From: JBBKWQ01 sp037969115
GTDB taxonomy: Bacteria; Actinomycetota; Acidimicrobiia; Acidimicrobiales; Ilumatobacteraceae
Reading direction: 5' to 3'
Length of the DNA: 5,913 nt
NCBI GenBank assembly: GCA_037969115.1
Contig: JBBKWQ010000119.1
Coordinates: 1-5,913 of the forward strand
Shown here: piece by piece, positions 1 to 5,752 of the stretch
How the letters are laid out: each line of letters opens with the position of its first letter
Position numbering within the stretch: the stretch's first letter is position 1
Made by a program: the position numbers and the translations under genes
The notes under the pieces: model-generated
The model's input: only the letters and a program-made list of their open reading frames with translations
The model's database searches: none
Told to the model about the DNA's origin: nothing

Positions 1-130
1 CATCGATGTCGTCGGGCGACGTCGTCGGCGACGACAAGTCGGACGGCTCGGCGCTCGGGTCGGAGGCAGCGGTGCACGCGGTGGCGGTGAGTGTGAGTGC
101 GAGGAGTGCGGGGCTGAGGGTGCGCTTCAT
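1..130 (-). CDS. Secreted lipoprotein, N-terminal fragment
   Basis: Only the first 43 codons are inside the window; the gene continues past the left edge. The product starts MKRTLSPALLALTLTATAC: a Lys-Arg N-region, a hydrophobic stretch (residues 5-16) and Ala-Thr-Ala-Cys, so Cys19 is the likely lipidated residue of a Sec-type lipoprotein signal peptide. After the Cys comes a Ser/Thr/Pro/Asp-rich linker, as is common before the folded domain of actinobacterial lipoproteins. The ATG (complement of 128-130) has a good ribosome binding site, GGAGAA (complement of 136-141), five bases upstream, which supports this start. It is divergent from the Rieske gene across 108 bases, so the two may share control. 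The folded domain is not visible, so no function can be given. The -3 position of the lipobox is Ala where Leu is usual. Confidence 0.75.
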   Translation of the reverse strand, partial: MKRTLSPALLALTLTATACTAASDPSAEPSDLSSPTTSPDDID

Positions 131-238
131 GGCTGTTCTCCGGGCTGGATCGCGAGTGTGTCGTGTATGAGACGCTGCCCGAGGCCATTCGGTTCCCCTG
201 TACGAGACCTTGAGGAGATGGCGGGGTAGCGTCGCCGG
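131..238. promoter_or_regulatory. Divergent intergenic region with a direct repeat
   Basis: This 108-base spacer separates the minus-strand lipoprotein gene from the plus-strand Rieske gene and should hold both promoters. It contains two near-identical 10-mers in direct orientation, TGTATGAGAC (164-173) and TGTACGAGAC (199-208), starting 35 bases apart and differing at one position. They could be binding sites for a regulator, or remnants of -10 elements. A GAGGAG purine run (212-217) lies 21 bases before the GTG start of the Rieske gene, too far to act as its ribosome binding site. It sits directly against a three-codon ATG ORF (218-229). Confidence 0.4.
227..232 (+). promoter_or_regulatory. 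Candidate -10 element for a leaderless Rieske mRNA
   Basis: TAGCGT matches the actinobacterial TAnnnT -10 pattern. It ends six bases before the GTG start at 239, the spacing expected if transcription begins at the start codon itself. No convincing -35 element is seen at the right distance. The lack of a well-placed ribosome binding site upstream of the GTG agrees with a leaderless transcript. This is inference from spacing only. Confidence 0.35.
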
Positions 239-838
239 GTGGCAGTCACTCGCTTGACACGGCGCAGGTTCATCGCTTCGGCAGCCGCCACGGTCTGCGT
301 GGGGTGCTCGAGTGAGGGTGCCGGTGGCGGTGTCCAGGCTGTCGGAGCCGACCAACTGGTTTCCGTACCGGACACGGTCGGACCGTCCGGTGCCGTCGAG
401 GTCGGCGTGATCGACGATGTCGTCGCAGCTGCTACGGAGTCGGGTGCCACGTACGTGCCCGAGGCGCGTGCGTGGCTCGTTCCGTTCCCTCTCGATGCGC
501 TCGACGCTGCTCGTTCGGTGTACCCGGACGAGCTCCACGCCGGTCTCGAAGCCGGATTGATCGCCCTGTACCAGCAGTGCCCGCACCTCGGTTGCCGAGT
601 GCCCTACTGCGAATCGTCGGGCTGGTTCGAATGTCCGTGTCACGCGTCGAGATTCGGTTCCACCGGCGAGCACCGTGGCGGTCCCTCACCTCGCGGAATG
701 GATGCGTTTCCGATCCGGGTCGACGACGGCGTCGTGACGATCGAGACGAACCGCGTGATCAGTGGCCTCGGCGACGACGTGGTCGTGGTCGACACGGAGG
801 CGTCGGGCCCACATTGCGTCGACGAGTCCGAGCACTGA
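239..838 (+). CDS. Rieske [2Fe-2S] protein, Tat lipoprotein, QcrA-like
   Basis: The 199-residue product is an exported Rieske iron-sulfur protein, a family that passes electrons from quinol to cytochrome in bc-type complexes. The N-terminus has a twin-arginine motif (TRRRFIA, residues 7-13), a short hydrophobic stretch and Cys-Val-Gly-Cys, so Tat export with lipidation at Cys23 is likely. The cluster-binding boxes are CPHLGC (114-119) and CPCH (132-135). By family knowledge Cys114, His116, Cys132 and His135 bind the cluster, and Cys119 and Cys134 form the disulfide. Phe139 occupies the place of the Tyr that raises redox potential in mitochondrial-type Rieske proteins; the nearby Ser137 is kept. 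There is no long N-terminal membrane helix, unlike the three-helix QcrA of typical actinobacteria. The GTG start is chosen because it gives a complete Tat signal. No cytochrome b or c gene is adjacent. It converges with the DUF6544-like gene 14 bases after its stop. Confidence 0.9.
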   Translation: MAVTRLTRRRFIASAAATVCVGCSSEGAGGGVQAVGADQLVSVPDTVGPSGAVEVGVIDDVVAAATESGATYVPEARAWLVPFPLDALDAARSVYPDELHAGLEAGLIALYQQCPHLGCRVPYCESSGWFECPCHASRFGSTGEHRGGPSPRGMDAFPIRVDDGVVTIETNRVISGLGDDVVVVDTEASGPHCVDESEH

Positions 839-861
839 ACGACGTCCGAATTTCAGTGTTC
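830..861. terminator. Bidirectional terminator-like hairpin over both stop codons
   Basis: GAGCACTGAA (830-839) and TTCAGTGTTC (852-861) form a 10-base-pair stem, with one G-U wobble on the plus-strand RNA, closed by a 12-base loop. The stop of the Rieske gene (836-838) lies in the left arm and the stop of the minus-strand gene (853-855) in the right arm. No T-tract follows on either side. T-poor hairpins are common at gene ends in GC-rich actinobacteria, so a terminator or mRNA 3'-end stabiliser is plausible but not proven. Confidence 0.5.
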
Positions 862-1686
862 CGATCGATCGATCGCTGTCGATTCGTCGCCCGGCCCGGT
901 TGGTCCTGGTCGGTCTACGGCGGTGACGTCCGCCCGGAAGAACATCCCCTGCGGCCAGCTCGGCGTGCCCCATCCCCACCCGACGCGGCAACGACTGCCG
1001 ATGCGCACACCGTCACTCGTCACGAAATCGCGTGCGAACTCACCCCCGAATCGTTCGAGCCCGGGCGGCTTGCGGGACCCGTTCCAACGTTGTAGGCCGA
1101 CCGACACCAGCCGGCCATCGGTGTCGACATCGATGTTGACGTCGACCGTTTCGTTTCCTGCACCGAGGGTCACTGTCGCGCGTTGATCGTCGAGCGGTGT
1201 CCAGGCTGCGCCCATCTGAGGTGTGAGCGCCTGCGGGAGCCATGTGGCCGTCTCGGCGGCAAGACGTCCGGCTGCGCTTCGGGTCACATGTGGGCCGCTC
1301 GCACGCACCACCGGCACGACGCCATGCACTCGGAACTCCATGAGGGCCAGATCAGGGCTCATGATGTCGGCACCGACGAAGCGAACGATCCTGCCACCGA
1401 CGACGGCTCGCCAGACGAACCCGACGCCGGCGCGAAGAATCTGTTCGGCGGTGAACGGCAGCCACCGCTTCCCGAGTCGCATCTCACCGCTCATGTGTAG
1501 CTCGACGATCGACACCAGAGGCGTTCCGGCCGGAAGCGCTCGACCGAGGAGCCGGCGGGCCGGTGGGGGCAGCGTGGCCAGCGTGTCAGGGTCGAACGCG
1601 GGCGCCGGGTCGTGTGGTGCGGCGAGTGCGTTCCAGGTGGTTTCGGCGGCCGACGGATATCGCGGTGCGGTGCGTGGCCATGGCAT
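853..1686 (-). CDS. DUF6544/DUF6920-like protein of unknown function
   Basis: The 277-residue product resembles a widespread uncharacterised bacterial family (DUF6544, formerly part of DUF6920), as judged from remembered motif order and not from a search. Landmarks are LPPPARRLL (39-47), LPAGTPL (51-57), a Gly-Glu-Met-Arg step (67-70), RWLPFTAEQ (74-82), a Phe-Val-Trp-Arg-Ala strand (90-94), then LAAETATWLPQAL (142-154), where members carry an E-x-x-W-x-P-x-A-L motif. A C-terminal Gly-Val-Arg-Ile strand (226-229) is followed by the last beta region. No signal peptide or membrane helix is visible. The ATG at 1686 is chosen because similarity begins soon after it and a weak GGTGGG lies upstream. 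The open frame continues to about 2205, but that extension would run antisense through the next gene. It is divergent from the membrane-protein gene at 1864. Biochemical role is unknown. Confidence 0.75.
   Translation of the reverse strand: MPWPRTAPRYPSAAETTWNALAAPHDPAPAFDPDTLATLPPPARRLLGRALPAGTPLVSIVELHMSGEMRLGKRWLPFTAEQILRAGVGFVWRAVVGGRIVRFVGADIMSPDLALMEFRVHGVVPVVRASGPHVTRSAAGRLAAETATWLPQALTPQMGAAWTPLDDQRATVTLGAGNETVDVNIDVDTDGRLVSVGLQRWNGSRKPPGLERFGGEFARDFVTSDGVRIGSRCRVGWGWGTPSWPQGMFFRADVTAVDRPGPTGPGDESTAIDRSEH
862..875. repeat. CGATCGATCGATCG perfect palindrome
   Basis: This 14-base self-complementary tract of three overlapping GATC units lies directly beside the convergent hairpin, inside the last codons of the minus-strand gene (Ala-Ile-Asp-Arg-Ser). 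It may extend the terminator structure or be chance in a CG-rich coding context. Confidence 0.6.
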
Positions 1687-1863
1687 GTGCCCACCGTCGT
1701 CGCGCGGACCGCACACGCGCCAGGGTCGAAAGGCTCTGCGACCGTGTCGTGTCTCTGCGTGCGCGGCGAACTCCGCAGTTCCGAGCGGGACCTTGTTCCC
1801 TACCCGGTCGAGCGGAGCGGTTCGACGATGGAGGTGGTTGGTCCCCGTCGAAAGGAACTCGTC
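1687..1863. promoter_or_regulatory. Divergent intergenic region with a central dyad
   Basis: This 177-base spacer lies between the divergent DUF6544-like gene and the membrane-protein/hydrolase operon and should hold both promoters. A perfect 5-base-arm dyad, GAACT-CCGC-AGTTC (1768-1781), sits at its midpoint and is a candidate operator. I could not pick convincing -35/-10 pairs in either direction. The only clear translation signal is AAAGGA (1851-1856), seven bases before the ATG at 1864. Confidence 0.4.
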
Positions 1864-2700
1864 ATGAAACCTGGACGCGTGACAGCGCTCGTCATCGGAT
1901 GCCTCGTTGTGATTCCGTCGCTCGGACTGCTCGTCGGGGGTGGTGCGCTCGGTCTCGTCCACGCCTTCGGGCGTGGCGACGACGGCTACTACGACGCAAC
2001 CCTCGATCGGTTGGAGTCGTCCACGGTCGCCGTCACGGCCGAAGACGTGACCTTTGCGACCGATCCGGGTACTGCCGACTGGCTCCTCGACACGCTCGAC
2101 GCCGATGTGCGGCTCCGTGTCACCAACGTCGATCGAGATCGCGACGTGTTCATCGGCGTCGGACGAGAGACCGATGTCGACGACTATCTCGACGGCGTCG
2201 CTCACGATGTCGTCTCCGAGCTCGACGGCACGACAGCCGTCTACAGCCCGCGATCAGGAAGTGCTGCAGTGGCACCGCCGACGGAGCAGACGTTCTGGGT
2301 GTCGTCGGCCGACGGCCCCGGCACGCAGGAACTGAACTGGGAGGCGACGAGCGGAAGGTGGACGGCCGTCGTGATGAACGCCGATGGTACGCCGGGCGTT
2401 GCGTCCGACGTCAACGTCGGCGTGAAGGCTGATTTCGTCCTGCCGCTCGCGTTGATCATGCTCGGCGTCGGCCTCGTGTTCGCCATCGTCGGTGTGGCGC
2501 TCATCGTGTTCGGGTCCTCCGGCCCGCGTGTCGACGCGCTCGACGACGTGTCCGACGAGGTGTCCGACCACGTGTCGGGTGACCCGGGCGCTCGGTCGCC
2601 CGGAGGTGGGGCGCTCGGCGATGAACCGGCCGCCGAGTGGGCCGCGCCGGCCGGCACAGATGTCGCAGATGTCGCAGAACGAGCCGGAGCGGGATCATGA
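1864..2700 (+). CDS. Two-helix membrane protein with extracytoplasmic domain
   Basis: The 278-residue product has a short basic N-terminus, a first membrane helix (about 8-34), a polar region of roughly 155 residues (35-190), a second helix (about 191-217) and a hydrophilic tail (218-278). The positive-inside rule puts the middle domain outside and the tail in the cytoplasm. The middle domain contains Val-Ala-Val-Thr-Ala-Glu-Asp-Val (56-63), ADWLLDTLDADVRLRV (71-86), an acidic Asp-Val-Asp-Asp-Tyr-Leu stretch (104-109), and TFWVSSADGPGTQELNWE (143-160), followed by GRWTAVVMNADG (164-175). Its alternating pattern suggests a beta-sandwich. Similar hypothetical proteins occur in actinobacteria; I know no assigned function. 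The tail is rich in Asp, Pro, Ala and Gly with short repeats. AAAGGA (1851-1856) supports the ATG. The stop overlaps the hydrolase start (ATGA), so the two are probably translated together. Confidence 0.8.
   Translation: MKPGRVTALVIGCLVVIPSLGLLVGGGALGLVHAFGRGDDGYYDATLDRLESSTVAVTAEDVTFATDPGTADWLLDTLDADVRLRVTNVDRDRDVFIGVGRETDVDDYLDGVAHDVVSELDGTTAVYSPRSGSAAVAPPTEQTFWVSSADGPGTQELNWEATSGRWTAVVMNADGTPGVASDVNVGVKADFVLPLALIMLGVGLVFAIVGVALIVFGSSGPRVDALDDVSDEVSDHVSGDPGARSPGGGALGDEPAAEWAAPAGTDVADVAERAGAGS
2548..2583 (+). repeat. Three 12-base coding repeats in the acidic tail
   Basis: Three tandem 12-base units beginning GTGTCC or GTGTCG (2548, 2560, 2572) encode a Val-Ser-Asp/Gly-x pattern in the cytoplasmic tail. 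A second short tandem, AGATGTCGC twice (2658-2675), encodes Asp-Val-Ala repeats nearby. Both keep frame. They look like slippage-type expansions in a disordered tail. Confidence 0.6.
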
Positions 2701-4352
2701 GCTCGACGACGAGCCGAGGTCCTGCCGTCACCGAAAGTGTCACGGACGGGCGGCCGGCCACGGCCGACGAACAGGGCGGCGACAGTAGCGGCGCTGAACG
2801 GGGTGAAGACACCGGCGAGCTCGAGCGCCCAGTCCATGGCGCGGCCCAGAAACTTGCGGAGATGCTCGGGCCGATCTGGGCCGATTGGCGGATCGGTGCC
2901 GCCATTGCCGTTGCGATCGCCGGATCGTGGGGTCTGCTGGCCGGATCGTGGACACCGCGAGGTCCTGTGACTCCCGCGCAGGCACTGTGGTCGATGGTGA
3001 TCAGTGTGGTCGTCGGCGGTGCCGCCGGGCTCGTGGCGAGGTCACGATGGGCCATCGTCGTCGCTCCGGCGGTCTTCGCCATGATGGTCGAAATTGCCCG
3101 CACAGGTACCGACGGCCCGACCGTCGACGGACTCCACCTGAGCACCTACGGCGTACTCGCCCTCATCGTCGGCAGGGGCTTTCACGCGCTGCTGACGCTG
3201 CTTCCCATGGCGCTCGGTGCGGCCCTCGGAGCGGGCGCCGCCAGAACGATTCGTCGTCGTGTCCCTGCTGATCATCGTCTCGGCCGGCTGACGCGTCGTG
3301 TCGTAGCGGGGCTGGTGACGCTGGGGCTGATCGCCCTCGGTCTCGGAATCTCCCGGCCGGCGAGAACCGATCCGATCGTCGATGCGTCCGGGAACGAACT
3401 TCCTGACAGCATCGCCGAGCTGACCACGGTGGATGTCGGTGACCACGACCTCGCCGTGTTGGTGCGCGGCCATGACGTCGAGAATCCGGTACTGCTGTTC
3501 CTCGCCGGCGGCCCGGGTGGCAGCGAGATGGGTTCGATGCGAAACCACCTCGCGGCGCTCGAGGAGTCCTTCACCGTCGTCACGCTGGACCAGCGGGGAA
3601 CCGGCAAGTCGTACCGCGCGCTGGATCCCACCGACACCGTGACCCTCGACGGTGCGCTGGCCGATGCCATGGCCGTCACCGACTACCTCAGGAACCGCTT
3701 CGGCCACGACAAGATCTATGTGCTCGGCCAGTCGTGGGGCTCCATCCTCGGCGTGCTCGCCGTGCAACAGCAGCCGGACCGATTCCATGCGTTCATCGGG
3801 ACCGGTCAGATGGTGAGCCCGCGCGAGACCGACCGCCTGTTCTACGCCCACACTCTCGATTGGGCGCGCGCCAACGGTGACGATGCTCTGGTCGAACGAC
3901 TCACCGACATCGGCCCGCCTCCGTACGACGACATCCTGAACTACGAGACGGCGCTGTCGTACGAACAGGACGTGTACCCGTACGACCACAGCGTGAACAG
4001 CGAAGGCGAAGGCCAGATGTCGGAGAACCTGATCGCCGACGAGTACACGCTCGTCGACGAGGTGCACATCCTCGCCGGCTTCCTCGACACCTTTGCGGTC
4101 CTGTACCCCCAGATCCAGGACGTCGACCTGCGCGACGACGCGATCGACTTCGACGTGCCGATGTTCTTCGTGCAAGGGGCCCACGAAGCCGACGGCCGGG
4201 CGGTGCTGTTCGACGAGTGGTACCCGACGATCACGGCGCCGGCCAAGGACCTGGTCGTTCTCGACACTTCCGGCCACCGCCCCCTTTTCGAGCAACCCGA
4301 CGAGTTCGTCGACGCTGTCAGACGCCTCACGGCGGTCGGTGACGGCTCTTGA
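2697..4352 (+). CDS. Membrane-anchored alpha/beta hydrolase (S33-like) fusion
   Basis: The 551-residue product joins a disordered acidic N-terminus (1-60) and a membrane region to an alpha/beta hydrolase domain (about 245-545). Hydrophobic segments lie near 66-83, 97-114, 118-134, 150-182 and 201-218. Basic loops at 115-117 and 183-201 are predicted cytoplasmic, which would put the catalytic domain outside. The hydrolase has GGPGG (271-275), the oxyanion region of prolyl-iminopeptidase-like enzymes but with Ala270 where His usually precedes it. It also has LDQRGTGKS (297-305), the nucleophile elbow GQSWG with Ser346, and SGHRPLFEQP (525-534) with His527. The usual acid position in GAHEADGR holds Glu497, with Asp499 nearby. 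ATG 2697 is chosen for its ATGA overlap and a GGAG (2686-2689) seven bases upstream; the frame opens earlier at 2637 without support. The substrate is unknown: a peptide, ester or lipid is possible. Confidence 0.85.
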   Translation: MSSTTSRGPAVTESVTDGRPATADEQGGDSSGAERGEDTGELERPVHGAAQKLAEMLGPIWADWRIGAAIAVAIAGSWGLLAGSWTPRGPVTPAQALWSMVISVVVGGAAGLVARSRWAIVVAPAVFAMMVEIARTGTDGPTVDGLHLSTYGVLALIVGRGFHALLTLLPMALGAALGAGAARTIRRRVPADHRLGRLTRRVVAGLVTLGLIALGLGISRPARTDPIVDASGNELPDSIAELTTVDVGDHDLAVLVRGHDVENPVLLFLAGGPGGSEMGSMRNHLAALEESFTVVTLDQRGTGKSYRALDPTDTVTLDGALADAMAVTDYLRNRFGHDKIYVLGQSWGSILGVLAVQQQPDRFHAFIGTGQMVSPRETDRLFYAHTLDWARANGDDALVERLTDIGPPPYDDILNYETALSYEQDVYPYDHSVNSEGEGQMSENLIADEYTLVDEVHILAGFLDTFAVLYPQIQDVDLRDDAIDFDVPMFFVQGAHEADGRAVLFDEWYPTITAPAKDLVVLDTSGHRPLFEQPDEFVDAVRRLTAVGDGS

Positions 4353-4411
4353 TCCCCGCGAAAGACCTGCTCAGCAGGGGTCCGCGAACGGTGTGACACC
4401 CTCCAGTCATC
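4353..4411. promoter_or_regulatory. Spacer before rmuC with two small dyads
   Basis: This 59-base gap holds CCTGCT-C-AGCAGG (4366-4378) and GGTGT-G-ACACC (4390-4400), each a perfect dyad around one base. The first can form a short hairpin (five-base-pair stem, three-base loop) and may end the upstream operon. The second lies 11 bases before the rmuC ATG, where a promoter or operator would be. The spacer contains no TA dinucleotide, so no TAnnnT -10 element is present. CCGCGAA occurs twice (4356-4362 and 4382-4388). Confidence 0.45.
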
Positions 4412-5692
4412 ATGGAGTCCATGGACATCCTGCTCGTCTTCCTTCTGGTCGTGGTGGTTGGGGTCGCCGCGGCCCTCGGCGCCGTGGAAGTGACTCGGCG
4501 CCGATTGGCGGCGACGCGGCAGGATCACACCGACCCCTCGGTTGCCATCCAGACGGCCGTCACACAGGCGCTCGCAGACCTCCGCGAGCAGTCGTCCGCC
4601 GAACGTGATGGTGCCATCCGGGTCGCGTTGGAACAAAGTGCTGTGCTCCAGCGAGAGCAGCTGGGTACCGCAGCGCAACAGGTTCGCCAACAGTCGTCCG
4701 CCGAGCTGTCGTCGAAGAAGGACGTCATCGATGCGCGCCTCGACCAGGTCAGCCACGAGATGCGCAGCGAGCTGGCCAAGCTGGGACAGATGGTCTCGGC
4801 CCTCAGCGAGACCAGCGCTCAGAAATTCGGTCAGGTCGACCAGTCGTTGCGGAGCCACGCGGAGATCACCCAGACCCTCAACGAATCTGCACGGTCGCTG
4901 CGCGAGGCGATCGCCAGTCCGACCGCACGTGGCCAGTGGGGCGAGCGCATGGCCGAAGACGTGCTGCGGCTCGCGGGTTTCGTCGAGAACGTGAACTACG
5001 TGAAGCAGACCCAGATCGAGGGCGGCACGGGCCGGCCAGACTTCACGTTCCCTCTGCCGAAGGGCCACGAGCTGTACATGGACGTCAAGTTCCCGATGGC
5101 CGGGTACCTGCGTTTCCTCGATGCCAACACCGATGCCGAGCGGCAGGCACACCGGGCCGCGTTCCTGCGCGACGTTCGGGCACGCGTGAAGGAACTGGCC
5201 AAGCGCGACTACGCACGGGCGACCTCGGCCACCACGGTCGACTATGTACTGCTGTTCTTGCCCAACGAACAGCTCAGCGGTTTCATCCATGAGCACGACC
5301 CCAAACTCCTCGACGACGCGATGGGCCAGCGCGTGATCATGTGTTCACCCCTCACGCTGTTCGCGTTCCTCGGCGTGATCCGCCAGGCCTTCGACAACTT
5401 CGTCGTCGAGCAGACGAGCGACCAGATCCTTGCTCTGATCGGCAAATTCGGCACGCAGTGGCAGAAGTACAACGACGCGCTCGACAAGCTCAAGACCCGG
5501 TTCGACCAGCTCGACCGCCAGTTCGACGACGTCATCGGACCGCGCCGCCGTCAACTCGAGAAGCCTCTGCAGCAGCTCGAAGCGGTACGCCGCGAGCGCA
5601 ACCTGCCGATCGACGGGCAGCTCTTCCGTGACGACGACGAGGTGGAGAGCAGCGACGAGACCCCCGCGAACGTCCGTCGCCTCGGGGCCTGA
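4412..5692 (+). CDS. rmuC: DNA recombination protein RmuC
   Basis: The 426-residue product has RmuC family architecture and near-usual length. It has an N-terminal membrane helix (about 5-24), a long Gln/Ala/Glu-rich coiled coil (about 40-165) and the conserved core (about 165-385). Core motifs are ARGQWGE (172-178), GRPDF (207-211) and MDVKFP (223-228). Asp210, Asp224 and Lys226 fit a PD-(D/E)xK nuclease-like site, and Glu178 is a further conserved acidic residue. VDYVLLFLPNEQ (276-287) and a C-terminal coiled coil (about 348-395) follow. In E. coli RmuC limits inversions between short inverted repeats; it is thought to act as a nuclease on DNA, although its biochemistry is poorly known. No ribosome binding site precedes ATG 4412; ATG 4421 has GGAG only three bases before it. 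Either start keeps the helix. It follows the hydrolase by 59 bases with no clear functional link. Confidence 0.9.
   Translation: MESMDILLVFLLVVVVGVAAALGAVEVTRRRLAATRQDHTDPSVAIQTAVTQALADLREQSSAERDGAIRVALEQSAVLQREQLGTAAQQVRQQSSAELSSKKDVIDARLDQVSHEMRSELAKLGQMVSALSETSAQKFGQVDQSLRSHAEITQTLNESARSLREAIASPTARGQWGERMAEDVLRLAGFVENVNYVKQTQIEGGTGRPDFTFPLPKGHELYMDVKFPMAGYLRFLDANTDAERQAHRAAFLRDVRARVKELAKRDYARATSATTVDYVLLFLPNEQLSGFIHEHDPKLLDDAMGQRVIMCSPLTLFAFLGVIRQAFDNFVVEQTSDQILALIGKFGTQWQKYNDALDKLKTRFDQLDRQFDDVIGPRRRQLEKPLQQLEAVRRERNLPIDGQLFRDDDEVESSDETPANVRRLGA
4589..4704 (+). repeat. 14-base direct repeat in the rmuC coiled-coil region
   Basis: CAGTCGTCCGCCGA occurs at 4589-4602 and again at 4691-4704, exactly 102 bases (34 codons) apart. 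Both copies encode Gln-Ser-Ser-Ala-Glu in the same frame. The in-frame spacing suggests either duplication within the coiled coil or convergent codon choice for a repeated helical motif. Confidence 0.6.
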
Positions 5693-5724
5693 CACTCCCG
5701 TCCGTCGGCGCCATCAATTTTTGC

Positions 5725-5752
5725 TTGACATATCGATCCTCAATAATATTGA
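5725..5752 (+). promoter_or_regulatory. TTGACA promoter upstream of the last gene
   Basis: A perfect -35 hexamer TTGACA (5725-5730) is followed by -10 candidates TATTGA (5747-5752, 16-base spacer) or TTGAAT (5749-5754, 18-base spacer). Either would start transcription near 5759-5761, at or beside the in-frame ATG at 5761, which has no ribosome binding site. The whole segment is markedly AT-rich against its GC-rich surroundings, as expected for a promoter. The -10 choice is uncertain. Confidence 0.6.

Noticed and set aside
218..229. Three-codon ATG ORF with an adjacent GAGGAG
   Set aside because: There is no spacing between GAGGAG and the ATG, and it is too short to support as a leader peptide.
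254..259. TTGACA hexamer inside the Rieske signal-peptide codons
   Set aside because: It matches a -35 box but has no AT-rich -10 downstream and lies inside the coding sequence needed for the Tat motif.
472..1095. Plus-strand Arg-rich frame overlapping the Rieske gene
   Set aside because: Its composition is that of a frame-shifted shadow and it crosses the convergent gene junction.
1768..1781. SOS (LexA) box reading of the dyad
   Set aside because: The actinobacterial LexA site is GAAC-N4-GTTC; here GAAC and GTTC are six bases apart.
1687..2205. N-terminal extension of the minus-strand DUF6544-like frame
   Set aside because: The open frame continues upstream of 1686, but this part lies antisense to the well-supported membrane-protein gene, has low-complexity composition and adds nothing resembling the family.
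4384..4400. LexA-like site before rmuC
   Set aside because: GAAC is present, but the matching GTTC half is missing.
3042..5296. Long minus-strand open frames opposite the hydrolase and rmuC
   Set aside because: They are shadows typical of GC-rich DNA; the plus strand has recognisable catalytic and family motifs throughout.
5684..5722. Rho-independent terminator after rmuC
   Set aside because: CGGGG/TCCCG (5684-5700) is only a five-pair stem including a wobble, and the T run at 5718-5722 is too far from it.
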